Positions 1 through 6,754 of a stretch of 13,462 bases of DNA are shown here, piece after piece; position 1 is the stretch's first letter, and each line of letters begins with the position of its first letter. The DNA comes from JASLDZ01 sp964242895. GTDB taxonomy: Bacteria > Pseudomonadota > Alphaproteobacteria > Caulobacterales > Caulobacteraceae. The position numbers were made by a program, and so were the translations under genes. The notes below the pieces were generated by a model. It made no database searches. It worked only from the letters and a program-made list of their open reading frames with translations, and was not told the DNA's origin. The stretch is taken from assembly GCA_964242895.1 (NCBI GenBank), contig CAXTBN010000066.1:1-13462 (forward strand), written 5' to 3'.

Positions 1-183
1 GCCATGGAGCTCGGCTGCGACGGCGTGCTGATGAACACCGCCATCGCCGAGGCCAAGGACCCGGTGCGCATGGCCACCGCCATGAAGCATGCGGTGATCG
101 CCGGGCGCGAGGCCTACCTCGCCGGCCGCATGCCCATGAAGCGCTACGCCGACCCGTCGAGCCCGCTGGCGGGGCTGATCTAG
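1..183 (+). CDS. thiG: Thiazole synthase ThiG, C-terminal fragment
   Basis: Only the last 60 codons are in the window, read in frame 1 to a TAG at 181-183. ThiG is the cytosolic (beta/alpha)8-barrel enzyme that joins deoxyxylulose phosphate, dehydroglycine (or iminoacetate) and ThiS thiocarboxylate into the thiazole half of thiamine. Visible here is the end of the barrel: the phosphate-binding stretch GCDGVLMNTAIA, then DPVRMATAMKHAV, and the usual tail around YADPSSPLAGLI. The catalytic Schiff-base lysine lies upstream of the window. The gene converges on the minus-strand DsbA-like gene, and the two stop codons overlap. The family call is firm from the conserved tail; the rest of the gene and any thi operon are out of view. 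Confidence 0.95.
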   Translation, partial: AMELGCDGVLMNTAIAEAKDPVRMATAMKHAVIAGREAYLAGRMPMKRYADPSSPLAGLI

Positions 184-899
184 CGCGCCGCGGCCTTGAT
201 GGCGGCGTCGAGCTCCTCGGGCGCCCAACCGTTGGAGAGCTTGTCGCCGACGATGAAGGTGGGGGTGGCGTTGACGCCGATGGTGCGCGCCAGGGTGCGC
301 ACCTCCTCCACCTGCTTGGCGATCGCGGGCGAGGCGGCGTCCGCCTTGGCGCGCGCCACGTCCACGCCGTTGTCGCGCAGGATCGCCTCGGTGGCCGCGG
401 CGTCGAGCGAGGGCGCTTTCATGAAGGCCTGGTGCACCGGCTCATAGCGGCCCTGCAACTTGGCGGCGAGCGCCAGCTTGGCGGCGTTCTCCGACGACTG
501 CGAGAGGATCGGAAACTCCTTGTAGACCAGCCGCACGGTCGGGTGGCCTTTCAGGAAGGCGGGCAGAGCGGGGGCCGCCACCTTGCAGTAGGGGCAGCGG
601 TAATCGAAGAACTCGGTCACCGTGACCGGCCCGGTGGGGTTCCCGCCCACGAAGTCGCGGCGGTCGCGCTCGATGGCCGCGCGGTGGTCGGCGATGGCCT
701 GTTTGGCCGTGGCCGCCTCCTGGGCGTCCTCCTTGGCCTGCAGCTTGGCCAGGGCCTCTTTCAGCACCTCGGGGTGGGCGAGCAGGTAGGCGCGGACGCG
801 CTCCCCGAAGGCCTTGTCGGCGGGCGTCTCGGCCGAACAGCCGGCGGAGGGGAGAGCAGCCAGCAGGGCGGCGACGAGGAGGGCGGGCAGGGCGCGCAT
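180..899 (-). CDS. DsbA-family thiol:disulfide oxidoreductase, exported (ScsC/Com1-like)
   Basis: A 239-residue thioredoxin-fold protein predicted to act in the cell envelope on disulfide bonds. Residues 1-20 form a hydrophobic signal peptide. Cys21 after SAG could be a lipobox, although Ser rather than Leu at -3 makes plain signal-peptidase cleavage equally possible. Residues about 28-80 are a charged helical segment like the N-terminal oligomerising region of ScsC-type proteins. The catalytic CPYC is C102-C105 and the cis-proline loop is ATP at 211-213. The start at 899 was chosen because it opens directly into the signal peptide; an upstream in-frame ATG at 992 would overlap the end of rne and bury the signal. 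No good ribosome binding site is seen. It lies 68 bases downstream of rne on the same strand, so it may be partly co-transcribed. Whether it is an oxidase or an isomerase cannot be told from sequence. Confidence 0.87.
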   Translation of the reverse strand: MRALPALLVAALLAALPSAGCSAETPADKAFGERVRAYLLAHPEVLKEALAKLQAKEDAQEAATAKQAIADHRAAIERDRRDFVGGNPTGPVTVTEFFDYRCPYCKVAAPALPAFLKGHPTVRLVYKEFPILSQSSENAAKLALAAKLQGRYEPVHQAFMKAPSLDAAATEAILRDNGVDVARAKADAASPAIAKQVEEVRTLARTIGVNATPTFIVGDKLSNGWAPEELDAAIKAAAR

Positions 900-916
900 G
901 AGTGTCCGAGACTGCG

Positions 917-960
917 GAAGGCGGGCGGATGTGAGGCGGACGGCCGCGCCGCCCGCCTCC
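917..960 (-). terminator. Stem-loop between rne and the DsbA-like gene
   Basis: Bases 920-928 and 949-957 are a perfect 9-bp inverted repeat (GGCGGGCGG / CCGCCCGCC), extended by A919-T958 and, after a mismatch, G917-C960, around a 20-base loop. It begins 7 bases past the rne stop. In the rne direction it is followed by only two T residues, so it is a weak intrinsic terminator at best. It could instead stabilise the rne mRNA 3' end or partly separate rne from the next gene. The stem is seen directly; its function is inferred. Confidence 0.4.
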
Positions 961-967
961 GCGGGCG

Positions 968-3580
968 TCAGCCGCCGCGCAGCCGGTTCCACCAGCCGCG
1001 CTTGGGCGCGGCGGGCGGGGCGGTGATCTCGTTCGGATCGGGCTCGGCTGCGGCGGGCGCGGCCGCTGCGTCGAGTTCCGCGGGCGTCGGCTCTGGCGCG
1101 GGCGGCGCGACGGTGAGCGGCTCGGCCTCCGCCTGCGCGGGGTCCGGCGACTCGGCTTCCGTCATCGCGGGCTCGGGGCCGACAATGGTCTCCGCCGCGT
1201 CGGACGACGCCTCGTCGAACCGCTCTCCGCCGCCACGCCCGCCACGACGGCGACGCGGACGACGGCTGCGGCCGGAGCGACCCTCGTCGTCGTTGGCCGG
1301 AGCCGGCAGGGCGCCGCTCGGGGCCTCGGCGGAGGCGACGGCGCGGGCGTCGGCCTTCTCCCAGCCATATGGGTCTTCACCCGCGGCCGGAGCGACCTGC
1401 GGGCCCGGCGCGGGGCCGGCGGACGGTTCGGGCCCGGCGCCATCGGTGTCGGGGCGCGAGCCGCCGCCGGGCCGCTCGCTCCGCGCGGCGAGGGGATCGC
1501 TCCAGGCGTAGGGGTCGGCCTCGGCGGGGGCGGGACCGCCGCCCTCGCGCCAGGCGTAGGGTTCGGGGCCTTCACCGTCCTCGCGCATGCGCCGGCCGCC
1601 GCGACGGCCGCGACGGCGACGACGACCACGACCGTCGTCGCCCTCGCCTTCGCCCAGGCGGGCCTCGCCGCCCTCGACCTCGGGGCCGGCCTCGTCCGTT
1701 TCGGCGTCCTCGCCATCGACCTCGGGCGACCGCGCGACCGCGTCGGAGCCGCCGAGAGTCTCTTCGCGATCGTCGCGGTCGCGACCGCCGCGGCGGCGCC
1801 GGCGACGGCCGCGGCCTCGGCCCTCCTCGTCGCGGTCGCGGCGGGGGCCGGGCGCAGCGGCGGTTTCGTCCGCGCTCTCTGCGTCGGCCACGACCGCCTG
1901 GTCATCATCCTCCGCCTCGTCGGCGTCGAAGCCGCCGGCGGGCTCCGCGGCGAAGGCGGGGGCCTGCACGCGGGCGGCGGGACGGGCCTCGCCGATCACG
2001 CGCGAGGCGGTGCGCTCGATCTCGTGCTCGCCGGGGATCAGGGCGTCGTCGAACACCACGGTGACGTGCACGCCGTGCTCGTCGAACAGCCGGTGCAGGA
2101 ACTCGCGCTTGTCGTTGAGCACGTACAGGCCGACGCCCGTGCACATCGCCAGGTTCACCGCCCCCGGCCCGTTGCGCACCGCCTCCATCTCCGCCTCGCG
2201 CAGCGCCGACAGCGCGCTGGACTCGACCGAGCGGACGCGGCCCGCGCCGTGGCAGTGCTCGCAGACGTGGGTGGAGCCCTCCAGCACGCCCATGCGGCGG
2301 CGCTGACGGCTGATCTCCATCAGGCCGAACTGGCTGATGCGGCCCATCTGCACGCGGGCGCGGTCGTCGCGCAGCGCGTCCTTCAGCACCTTCTCGACGG
2401 CCTTGTCGTTCTTGCCCTCGTCCATGTCGATGAAGTCGATCACGATCAGGCCGGCGAGGTCGCGCAGGCGCAGCTGGCGCGCGGCTTCTTCCGCGGCCTC
2501 GAGGTTGGTCTTGAGCGCGGTCTGCTCGATGTTGCGCTCGCGCGTCGCCTTGCCCGAGTTCACGTCGATGGCGACCAGCGCCTCGGTCTGGTTGATCACC
2601 AAGTAGCCGCCCGACTTCAGGGCCACCGTCGGCGAGTGGATCTGGGCGATCTTCTCCTCGACGCCGAAGCGCGAGAACATCGGCACGGCGTCGGTATAGT
2701 GGTGGACCTTGGACGACTGGCTCGGCATCAGCATGCGCATGAAGTCGCGCGCTTCCTTGTAGCCGTCGTAGCCCTCGACCTGGACGCTCTCAAAGTCCTT
2801 GTCGAACATGTCGCGCACCGCGCGCTTCACCAGGTCCTCCTCCGCGTAGATCAGGGCGGGGGCGACCGACTTCAGCGTGGACTCGCGGATGCTCTCCCAA
2901 AGGCGCAGCAGGTAATCGTAGTCCCGCGCGATCTCCGCCTTGGTGCGCGCGGCGCCAGCGGTGCGGATGATCAGGCCCATGCCCTGCGGCAGCTCCAGCG
3001 CGGAGACGGCGCTCTTCAGCCGGCGGCGGTCGGTGGCCTGGGTGATCTTGCGGCTGATGCCGCCGCCGCGGGCGGTGTTGGGCATCAGCACGCAGTAACG
3101 GCCGGCCAGCGACAGGTAGGTGGTGAGCGCGGCGCCCTTGTTGCCGCGCTCCTCCTTGACGACCTGGACCAGCAGGATCTGCCGGCGGCGCAGCACGTCC
3201 TGGATCTTGTACTTGCGCAGCATGCGCGCGCGGCGGCGCTCCAGCGCCTCGTCGGCGTCCTCCTCGTCGGAGGAGGCTTCGGCCTCGGCCGCGTCCTGCT
3301 CGGCCTCGCGCCGCAGCGCCTCGCGGTCGGCGGCGGGCACCTGGAAGTAGTCGGGGTGGATCTCGTTGAAGGCGAGGAAGCCGTGGCGGTTGCCGCCGTA
3401 CTCGATGAAGGCGGCCTGGAGCGAGGGCTCCACGCGCGTCACCTTGGCGAGGTAGACGTTGCCGCGCAGCTGACGCTTGCCGGCGATCTCGAAGTCGAGT
3501 TCCTCGATGGTGCGGCCGTCAACGACGGCGACGCGGGTCTCCTCCGGGTGGGAGGCGTCGATGAGCATGTGCTTGGACAT
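968..3580 (-). CDS. rne: Ribonuclease E, degradosome scaffold
   Basis: An 870-residue endoribonuclease that starts mRNA decay and processes rRNA and tRNA precursors. The N-terminal catalytic half has an S1 domain (about 35-155), interrupted by an acidic Glu/Asp/Ala-rich insert at about 84-118, as known for Caulobacter RNase E. The RNase H-like and 5'-sensor regions follow, then the DNase I-like core with metal ligands D339 (VAIDVNSG) and D382 (VIDFIDM), and the Zn-link C440/C443 (CEHC). Residues from about 540 are low complexity: acidic stretches, three Arg-rich blocks (about 588-600, 651-664, 770-783), three PY(A/G)W motifs, and a final GWW at 862-864. A GWW motif near the C-terminus docks PNPase in Caulobacter. 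The start at 3580 (MSKHMLID) fits the family and has GGAG 9 bases upstream; longer in-frame starts run into non-conserved leader sequence. The reading frame is intact. Confidence 0.97.
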   Translation of the reverse strand: MSKHMLIDASHPEETRVAVVDGRTIEELDFEIAGKRQLRGNVYLAKVTRVEPSLQAAFIEYGGNRHGFLAFNEIHPDYFQVPAADREALRREAEQDAAEAEASSDEEDADEALERRRARMLRKYKIQDVLRRRQILLVQVVKEERGNKGAALTTYLSLAGRYCVLMPNTARGGGISRKITQATDRRRLKSAVSALELPQGMGLIIRTAGAARTKAEIARDYDYLLRLWESIRESTLKSVAPALIYAEEDLVKRAVRDMFDKDFESVQVEGYDGYKEARDFMRMLMPSQSSKVHHYTDAVPMFSRFGVEEKIAQIHSPTVALKSGGYLVINQTEALVAIDVNSGKATRERNIEQTALKTNLEAAEEAARQLRLRDLAGLIVIDFIDMDEGKNDKAVEKVLKDALRDDRARVQMGRISQFGLMEISRQRRRMGVLEGSTHVCEHCHGAGRVRSVESSALSALREAEMEAVRNGPGAVNLAMCTGVGLYVLNDKREFLHRLFDEHGVHVTVVFDDALIPGEHEIERTASRVIGEARPAARVQAPAFAAEPAGGFDADEAEDDDQAVVADAESADETAAAPGPRRDRDEEGRGRGRRRRRRGGRDRDDREETLGGSDAVARSPEVDGEDAETDEAGPEVEGGEARLGEGEGDDGRGRRRRRGRRGGRRMREDGEGPEPYAWREGGGPAPAEADPYAWSDPLAARSERPGGGSRPDTDGAGPEPSAGPAPGPQVAPAAGEDPYGWEKADARAVASAEAPSGALPAPANDDEGRSGRSRRPRRRRGGRGGGERFDEASSDAAETIVGPEPAMTEAESPDPAQAEAEPLTVAPPAPEPTPAELDAAAAPAAAEPDPNEITAPPAAPKRGWWNRLRGG

Positions 3581-3589
3581 GTGGGGGGT

Positions 3590-3597
3590 CTCCGCGG
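3590..3597 (-). promoter_or_regulatory. rne ribosome binding site inside CCGCGGAG
   Basis: Read on the minus strand, CCGCGGAG contains GGAG, and nine bases (ACCCCCCAC) separate it from the ATG at 3580. This is one of the few recognisable Shine-Dalgarno sites in the window and supports the chosen rne start. An exact reverse complement of this octamer occurs further up the leader at 3781-3788, so the site could be masked by RNA pairing. The spacing and complementarity are seen; regulation is inferred. Confidence 0.55.
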
Positions 3598-3642
3598 CCA
3601 AGCGCGGGCGGATCGCCCGGCGGCCGAAGGGCGGCGCGCACA

Positions 3643-3711
3643 GGGCCGCGCCCGACGCGGCGCGGGAGCGCCTTGTGCGTCGGGAGGCTGCGGATAGGGG
3701 CGGCGCGGCCC
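3643..3711 (-). promoter_or_regulatory. Nested stem-loop in the presumed rne 5' leader
   Basis: An inner hairpin spans 3651-3684. The 8-bp stem CCCGACGC/GCGTCGGG (3651-3658 with 3677-3684) continues into a 5-bp stem GGCGC/GCGCC (3659-3663 with 3668-3672), with a tetraloop and a 4-base bulge. An outer 8-bp stem, GGGCCGCG (3643-3650) with CGCGGCCC (3704-3711), encloses it, leaving 19 unpaired bases on one side. The element ends 62 bases before the rne ATG. In E. coli the rne mRNA leader is structured and lets RNase E limit its own synthesis; a similar role here is inference. High GC raises the chance of stems, but two adjoining stems of 13 and 8 bp are strong. Confidence 0.5.
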
Positions 3712-3770
3712 ATGGGTGAGTTCCGTGTGGGCCGGGGATGTTCCGCGGCCCTGGATGCGGGAGCGCCGTT

Positions 3771-3787
3771 TCCGCGGGGTCCGCGGA
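3771..3787 (-). repeat. 7-bp palindromic hairpin with CCGCGGA units, rne leader
   Basis: TCCGCGG (3771-3777) and CCGCGGA (3781-3787) are exact inverted repeats around GGT. The heptamer TCCGCGG occurs on the plus strand at 3591, 3742, 3771 and 3780, so its complement CCGCGGA recurs along the rne leader and includes the ribosome binding site. The local hairpin would compete with pairing of 3781-3788 to that site. Confidence 0.4.
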
Positions 3788-3882
3788 GCGTCGCTTGTGA
3801 GGTCGCGTCCTCTGGAAGGCCGAGCCGCGCCTCTTGTACGCAAGGACGGGGCGGAGCCGAAACGACGCAGTCCGGAGCTTGC

Positions 3883-3949
3883 ACCAGGAAGCCCCTGGTC
3901 GGCAAGACTGTCCGTAGTTGATAAATGAGGCGCGCCGGGTGGTGCGCAA
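3883..3949 (-). promoter_or_regulatory. Candidate rne promoter and small inverted repeat
   Basis: The only AT-rich island in the spacer is TTGATAAAT at 3918-3926. Read toward rne, TTGCGC (3944-3949 complement) lies 17 bases upstream of ATTTAT (3921-3926 complement). The -10 match is poor, so this is a weak guess. A 6-bp inverted repeat ACCAGG/CCTGGT (3883-3888 and 3894-3899) lies just downstream and might be an operator or leader hairpin. If correct, the rne leader would be about 330 bases long. The rest of 3581-4061 holds no supportable gene. Confidence 0.22.
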
Positions 3950-4046
3950 GGGGAAGGACCGCCTTCCGGTCGGACAAGGCCGGTCGGTCCACGTCTCGTG
4001 ACCCGCCTGGACCTCGGGTGTGCGCTCCCGCCGAGCGCCGGCGTTT

Positions 4047-4064
4047 GCTAGACCGCTCCGCGTG
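4047..4064 (+). promoter_or_regulatory. Candidate -10 element giving a leaderless rarA start
   Basis: GCTAGACC at 4047-4054 matches the Caulobacter housekeeping -10 consensus GCTANAWC at all but one position. Its first base is 15 bases before the GTG at 4062, so transcription would begin at or within a few bases of the start codon. No Shine-Dalgarno sequence is present, which fits leaderless translation. No good -35 is visible at the expected distance. Confidence 0.33.
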
Positions 4065-5369
4065 TCCGACCTGTTCGAAGCCGCGGGGCTTGAGCCCGCC
4101 GCGCCGCGCCCCCTCGCCGAGCGGATGCGGCCCACCTCGCTCGGCGAGGTCGTCGGGCAGGAACACCTGCTCGGCCCCGACGGCCCCATCGGCCGCATGG
4201 CGGCGGCGGGGCGGCTCTCCTCGCTGGTCCTGTGGGGCCCGCCGGGGGTCGGCAAGACCACCATCGCGCGCCTGCTGGCGGCGGCGGCGGGCTACGAATT
4301 CCAGCAGTTGTCGGCCGTGTTCTCCGGCGTGGCCGACCTGCGCAAGGCGTTCGAGGCCGCCCGCGCCCGCCGCCGCGCCGGCCAGGCGACGCTCCTGTTC
4401 GTCGACGAGATCCACCGCTTCAACCGCGCCCAGCAGGACGGCTTCCTGCCCTACGTGGAGAGCGGCGACGTCACGCTCGTGGGCGCCACCACGGAGAACC
4501 CCAGCTTCGAGCTGAACGGCGCGCTGCTCTCGCGATGCCAGGTGTTCGTGCTGCGCCGGCTGGACGACGCGGCCCTGTCCGAGCTTCTGCACCGGGCGGA
4601 GGCGCTGGAAGGTCGGCCGCTTCCGCTGACGCCGCCGGCTCGCGAGGCGCTGCTGGCCATGGCCGATGGCGACGGCCGCTTCGCCCTGACGCTCGCGGAG
4701 AGCCTCTACGCCTTTGGACTGGCGGAGCCGCTCGACCCCGCGGGTCTCGCCGCCGCCCTGCAGCGCCGGTCGCCGGCCTACGACAAGGACCGCGAGGAGC
4801 ACTACAACCTCATCAGCGCCCTGCATAAGTCGATCCGGGGCAGCGACCCGGACGCGGCGCTCTACTGGCTGGCGCGGATGCTGGAGGGCGGAGAAGACCC
4901 GCTGTTCCTCGCGCGTCGCCTGGTGCGCGCGGCGGTGGAGGACGTGGGCGCCGCCGACCCCACCGCACTTACAGTCGCGATCGCCGCCAAGGACACCTAC
5001 GACTTCCTGGGCAGCCCCGAGGGCGAGATCGCCCTGGCCCAGGCCTGCGTGCACCTGGCGACGGCGCCCAAGTCGAACGCGGTCTACGCGGCGTTCAAGG
5101 CGGCCGGGAGGGCGGCGCGAGAGACCGGCTCGCTCATGCCGCCGGCCCACATCCGCTCGGGCGCGACCAAGCTGATGCGCGAGCTGGGCTACGGCGCGGG
5201 CTACCAGTACGATCCCGACACGGAGGAGGGCTTCTCCGGCGCCGACTACTGGCCCGAGGGCATGGCGCCCCGCCGCTTCTACGAGCCGCGCGGGGAGGGG
5301 GCCGAGGGCCCCGTGCGCGAGCGTCTCGAGCGCTGGGCGAAGCTCCGCGAGGCCAAGCGTGCCGGCTGA
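4062..5369 (+). CDS. rarA: Replication-associated recombination protein A (AAA+ ATPase)
   Basis: A 435-residue AAA+ ATPase of the RarA/MgsA/WRNIP1 family, which acts at stalled replication forks and single-strand DNA gaps as a tetramer related to clamp-loader subunits. Walker A is GPPGVGKT at 59-66, Walker B is LLFVDE at 111-116, and sensor 1 is GATTENPSF at 141-149. SRC at 157-159 is the usual arginine-finger region. The C-terminal half matches the MgsA tetramerisation region, with SIRGSDPDAALYWLARML and SPEGEIALAQA. The GTG at 4062 gives MSDLFEAAGL and then PLAERMRPTSL, the family start; the in-frame GTG at 4020 lies upstream of the promoter-like element and adds non-conserved residues. It is divergent from rne and overlaps the next gene by 11 bases, so it probably leads the array. 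Confidence 0.96.
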   Translation: MSDLFEAAGLEPAAPRPLAERMRPTSLGEVVGQEHLLGPDGPIGRMAAAGRLSSLVLWGPPGVGKTTIARLLAAAAGYEFQQLSAVFSGVADLRKAFEAARARRRAGQATLLFVDEIHRFNRAQQDGFLPYVESGDVTLVGATTENPSFELNGALLSRCQVFVLRRLDDAALSELLHRAEALEGRPLPLTPPAREALLAMADGDGRFALTLAESLYAFGLAEPLDPAGLAAALQRRSPAYDKDREEHYNLISALHKSIRGSDPDAALYWLARMLEGGEDPLFLARRLVRAAVEDVGAADPTALTVAIAAKDTYDFLGSPEGEIALAQACVHLATAPKSNAVYAAFKAAGRAARETGSLMPPAHIRSGATKLMRELGYGAGYQYDPDTEEGFSGADYWPEGMAPRRFYEPRGEGAEGPVRERLERWAKLREAKRAG

Positions 5370-6114
5370 GCGCGCGCGGCGACCGGCCGCCCCGGTCGTC
5401 CTCACCCCGGAGGAGGTCGCCTACGCCCGTTCGCTGGTGATCTGGCAGGACAGCTTCGTCATGGCGCTGAACAAGCCGTCCGGCCTGTCCTCGCAGGGCG
5501 GCCGCGGACAGCACCGCACGCTCGACGACCTGCTCCACGCCTTCGCGCGCTCCAACGGCAAGCGGCCGCAGCTGGTGCACCGGCTCGACCGGGACACTTC
5601 CGGCGTGATCATCGCGGCCAAGACCCAGCCCGCCGCGTCCGCGCTCGGCAAGGCGTGGATGGCGCGCACCGTGGCCAAGACCTACCTCGCCCTGGTCGGC
5701 GGCGGCGCGCCCGAGCCGGCGTCGGGCGTCATCGACGCCCCGCTGCGGCGGGAGGAGCTGGGGCGCGAGGCCTACACCCGCGTCGCGCCTGCGGGCGAGG
5801 GCGATGCCGCGCTCACCCGCCACCGCACCCTGGCGGCCACCGACGTGGCGGCCCTGGTCGAGGCCCGGCCGGAGACCGGGCGCATGCACCAGATCCGCGT
5901 CCACATGGCCCACGTCGGCCGACCGATCCTGGGCGACGTCCGCTACGGCGGCGCGTTGGCGGCCGGCGGGACGGGCGTGCCTCGACTCATGCTCCACGCC
6001 TCCGCGCTGGAGTTCCCGCACCCGGACGGTGGGCGACGGCGGGTCGAGGCGCCTCCGCCAGAGGACTTCCGCGCCCTGTCCTCGGCGCTCGGCCTGGCCG
6101 GCCCGCTCGGCTGA
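5359..6114 (+). CDS. RluA-family RNA pseudouridine synthase
   Basis: A 251-residue enzyme that isomerises uridine to pseudouridine in rRNA or tRNA. The family signature HRLDRDTSG is at 74-82, with catalytic Asp77. ALNKPSGLSSQ (36-46) forms the preceding active-site strand and GRMHQIRVHMAHVGRPILGD the C-terminal substrate-binding region. No N-terminal S4 domain precedes the catalytic domain, unlike RluC and RluD, so it resembles the short RluA type; the exact target uridine cannot be assigned. The GTG at 5359 overlaps the last 11 bases of rarA, and a GAGG at 5349-5352 sits 6 bases upstream, so the start is reasonable. Some later in-frame start cannot be excluded because the first 25 residues are not conserved. 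Confidence 0.93.
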   Translation: MPAERARRPAAPVVLTPEEVAYARSLVIWQDSFVMALNKPSGLSSQGGRGQHRTLDDLLHAFARSNGKRPQLVHRLDRDTSGVIIAAKTQPAASALGKAWMARTVAKTYLALVGGGAPEPASGVIDAPLRREELGREAYTRVAPAGEGDAALTRHRTLAATDVAALVEARPETGRMHQIRVHMAHVGRPILGDVRYGGALAAGGTGVPRLMLHASALEFPHPDGGRRRVEAPPPEDFRALSSALGLAGPLG

Positions 6115-6160
6115 CGGCCGGGGTTGCGCGGGATTGCGGCCTGTGGCGTCTGCCGCCCTC

Positions 6161-6754
6161 ATGAGCGGCCCCCTCTCCACCGACGACGTCCTGGCCGAGT
6201 TCCGCGCCGCGGGGGCCCTGCGTGAGGGTCATTTCGTGCTGTCGTCGGGCCTGCACAGCCCGGTGTTCCTGCAGAAGAACCTCGTCTTCCAGCACGCCGA
6301 CCGCACCGAGCGCCTCTGCCGCGCCCTGGCCGCGCTTATCCGCGAGCGCGCGGGCGAGGTGGACGCGGTGGTCTCGCCGGCGGTGGGCGGCATCATCCCG
6401 GGCTACGAGACCGCGCGACACCTGGGCGTGCCCTCGCTCTACGTGGAGCGCGAGGGCGGCGCCTTCCGCCTGCGCCGCGGCTTCCACCTGGAGCGGGGCG
6501 CGCGCGTGGCCATGGTGGAGGACATCGTCACCACCGGCCTGTCCTCCCGCGAGTGCATCGCCGCCATCGCGGCCACGGGCGCCGAGATGGTCTGCGCAGC
6601 CTGCATCGTCGACCGCTCGGGCGGGCGGGCGGACGTGGGCGTTCCGCTGGTGGCGCTGGCGACGCTCGACGTGCCGGCCTACGCCGCCGACGCCCTGCCG
6701 CCCGAACTCGCTGCGCTGCCCGTCACCGACCCGGGCAGCCGGAGACTCGCGTGA
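6161..6754 (+). CDS. pyrE: Orotate phosphoribosyltransferase
   Basis: A 197-residue cytosolic enzyme that joins orotate to PRPP to give orotidine 5'-phosphate, the fifth step of UMP synthesis. The PRPP-binding motif VAMVEDIVTTGLS is at 116-128. HFVLSSGLHS (24-33) is the N-terminal substrate region, and SPAVGGIIPGYETAR (72-86) and YVERE (94-98) are typical of the family. The ATG at 6161 gives the expected N-terminus MSGPLSTDDVLAEF. The spacer after the pseudouridine synthase is 46 bases and shows no clear ribosome binding site or promoter. The stop TGA is embedded in GTGA, whose GTG is the pdxJ start, so the two are probably translationally coupled. Confidence 0.97.
   Translation: MSGPLSTDDVLAEFRAAGALREGHFVLSSGLHSPVFLQKNLVFQHADRTERLCRALAALIRERAGEVDAVVSPAVGGIIPGYETARHLGVPSLYVEREGGAFRLRRGFHLERGARVAMVEDIVTTGLSSRECIAAIAATGAEMVCAACIVDRSGGRADVGVPLVALATLDVPAYAADALPPELAALPVTDPGSRRLA

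Noticed and set aside
1750..1860. CGG/GCG-rich repetitive DNA in the rne 3' half
   Set aside because: It encodes the Arg/Gly-rich RNA-binding blocks of the RNase E tail, which explains the repetition without a separate element.
2024..3697. 557-residue plus-strand open frame antisense to rne
   Set aside because: It mirrors the rne coding frame, has low-complexity Leu/Val/Ala/Asp/His-rich composition and no recognisable domain; long antisense frames are expected at this GC content.
3673..3928. Short plus-strand frames (70-82 residues) in the rne-rarA spacer
   Set aside because: No ribosome binding site, biased composition and no resemblance to known small proteins; the region is better explained as leader and promoter DNA.
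3952..3990. Small hairpin GGAAGG/CCTTCC (3952-3957, 3962-3967) and direct repeat CCGGTCGG (3966, 3980)
   Set aside because: Short repeats of this size are common in such GC-rich sequence and do not line up with a promoter or start codon.
3581..4264. N-terminal extension of RNase E by up to 228 residues in the same frame
   Set aside because: The added sequence is Arg/Pro-rich and unlike any RNase E. The conserved protein begins at MSKHMLID with a properly spaced GGAG.
3519..5405. 628-residue minus-strand open frame across the rne leader and rarA
   Set aside because: It lies antisense to a well-supported rarA and overlaps the rne start in another frame. No motifs are visible.
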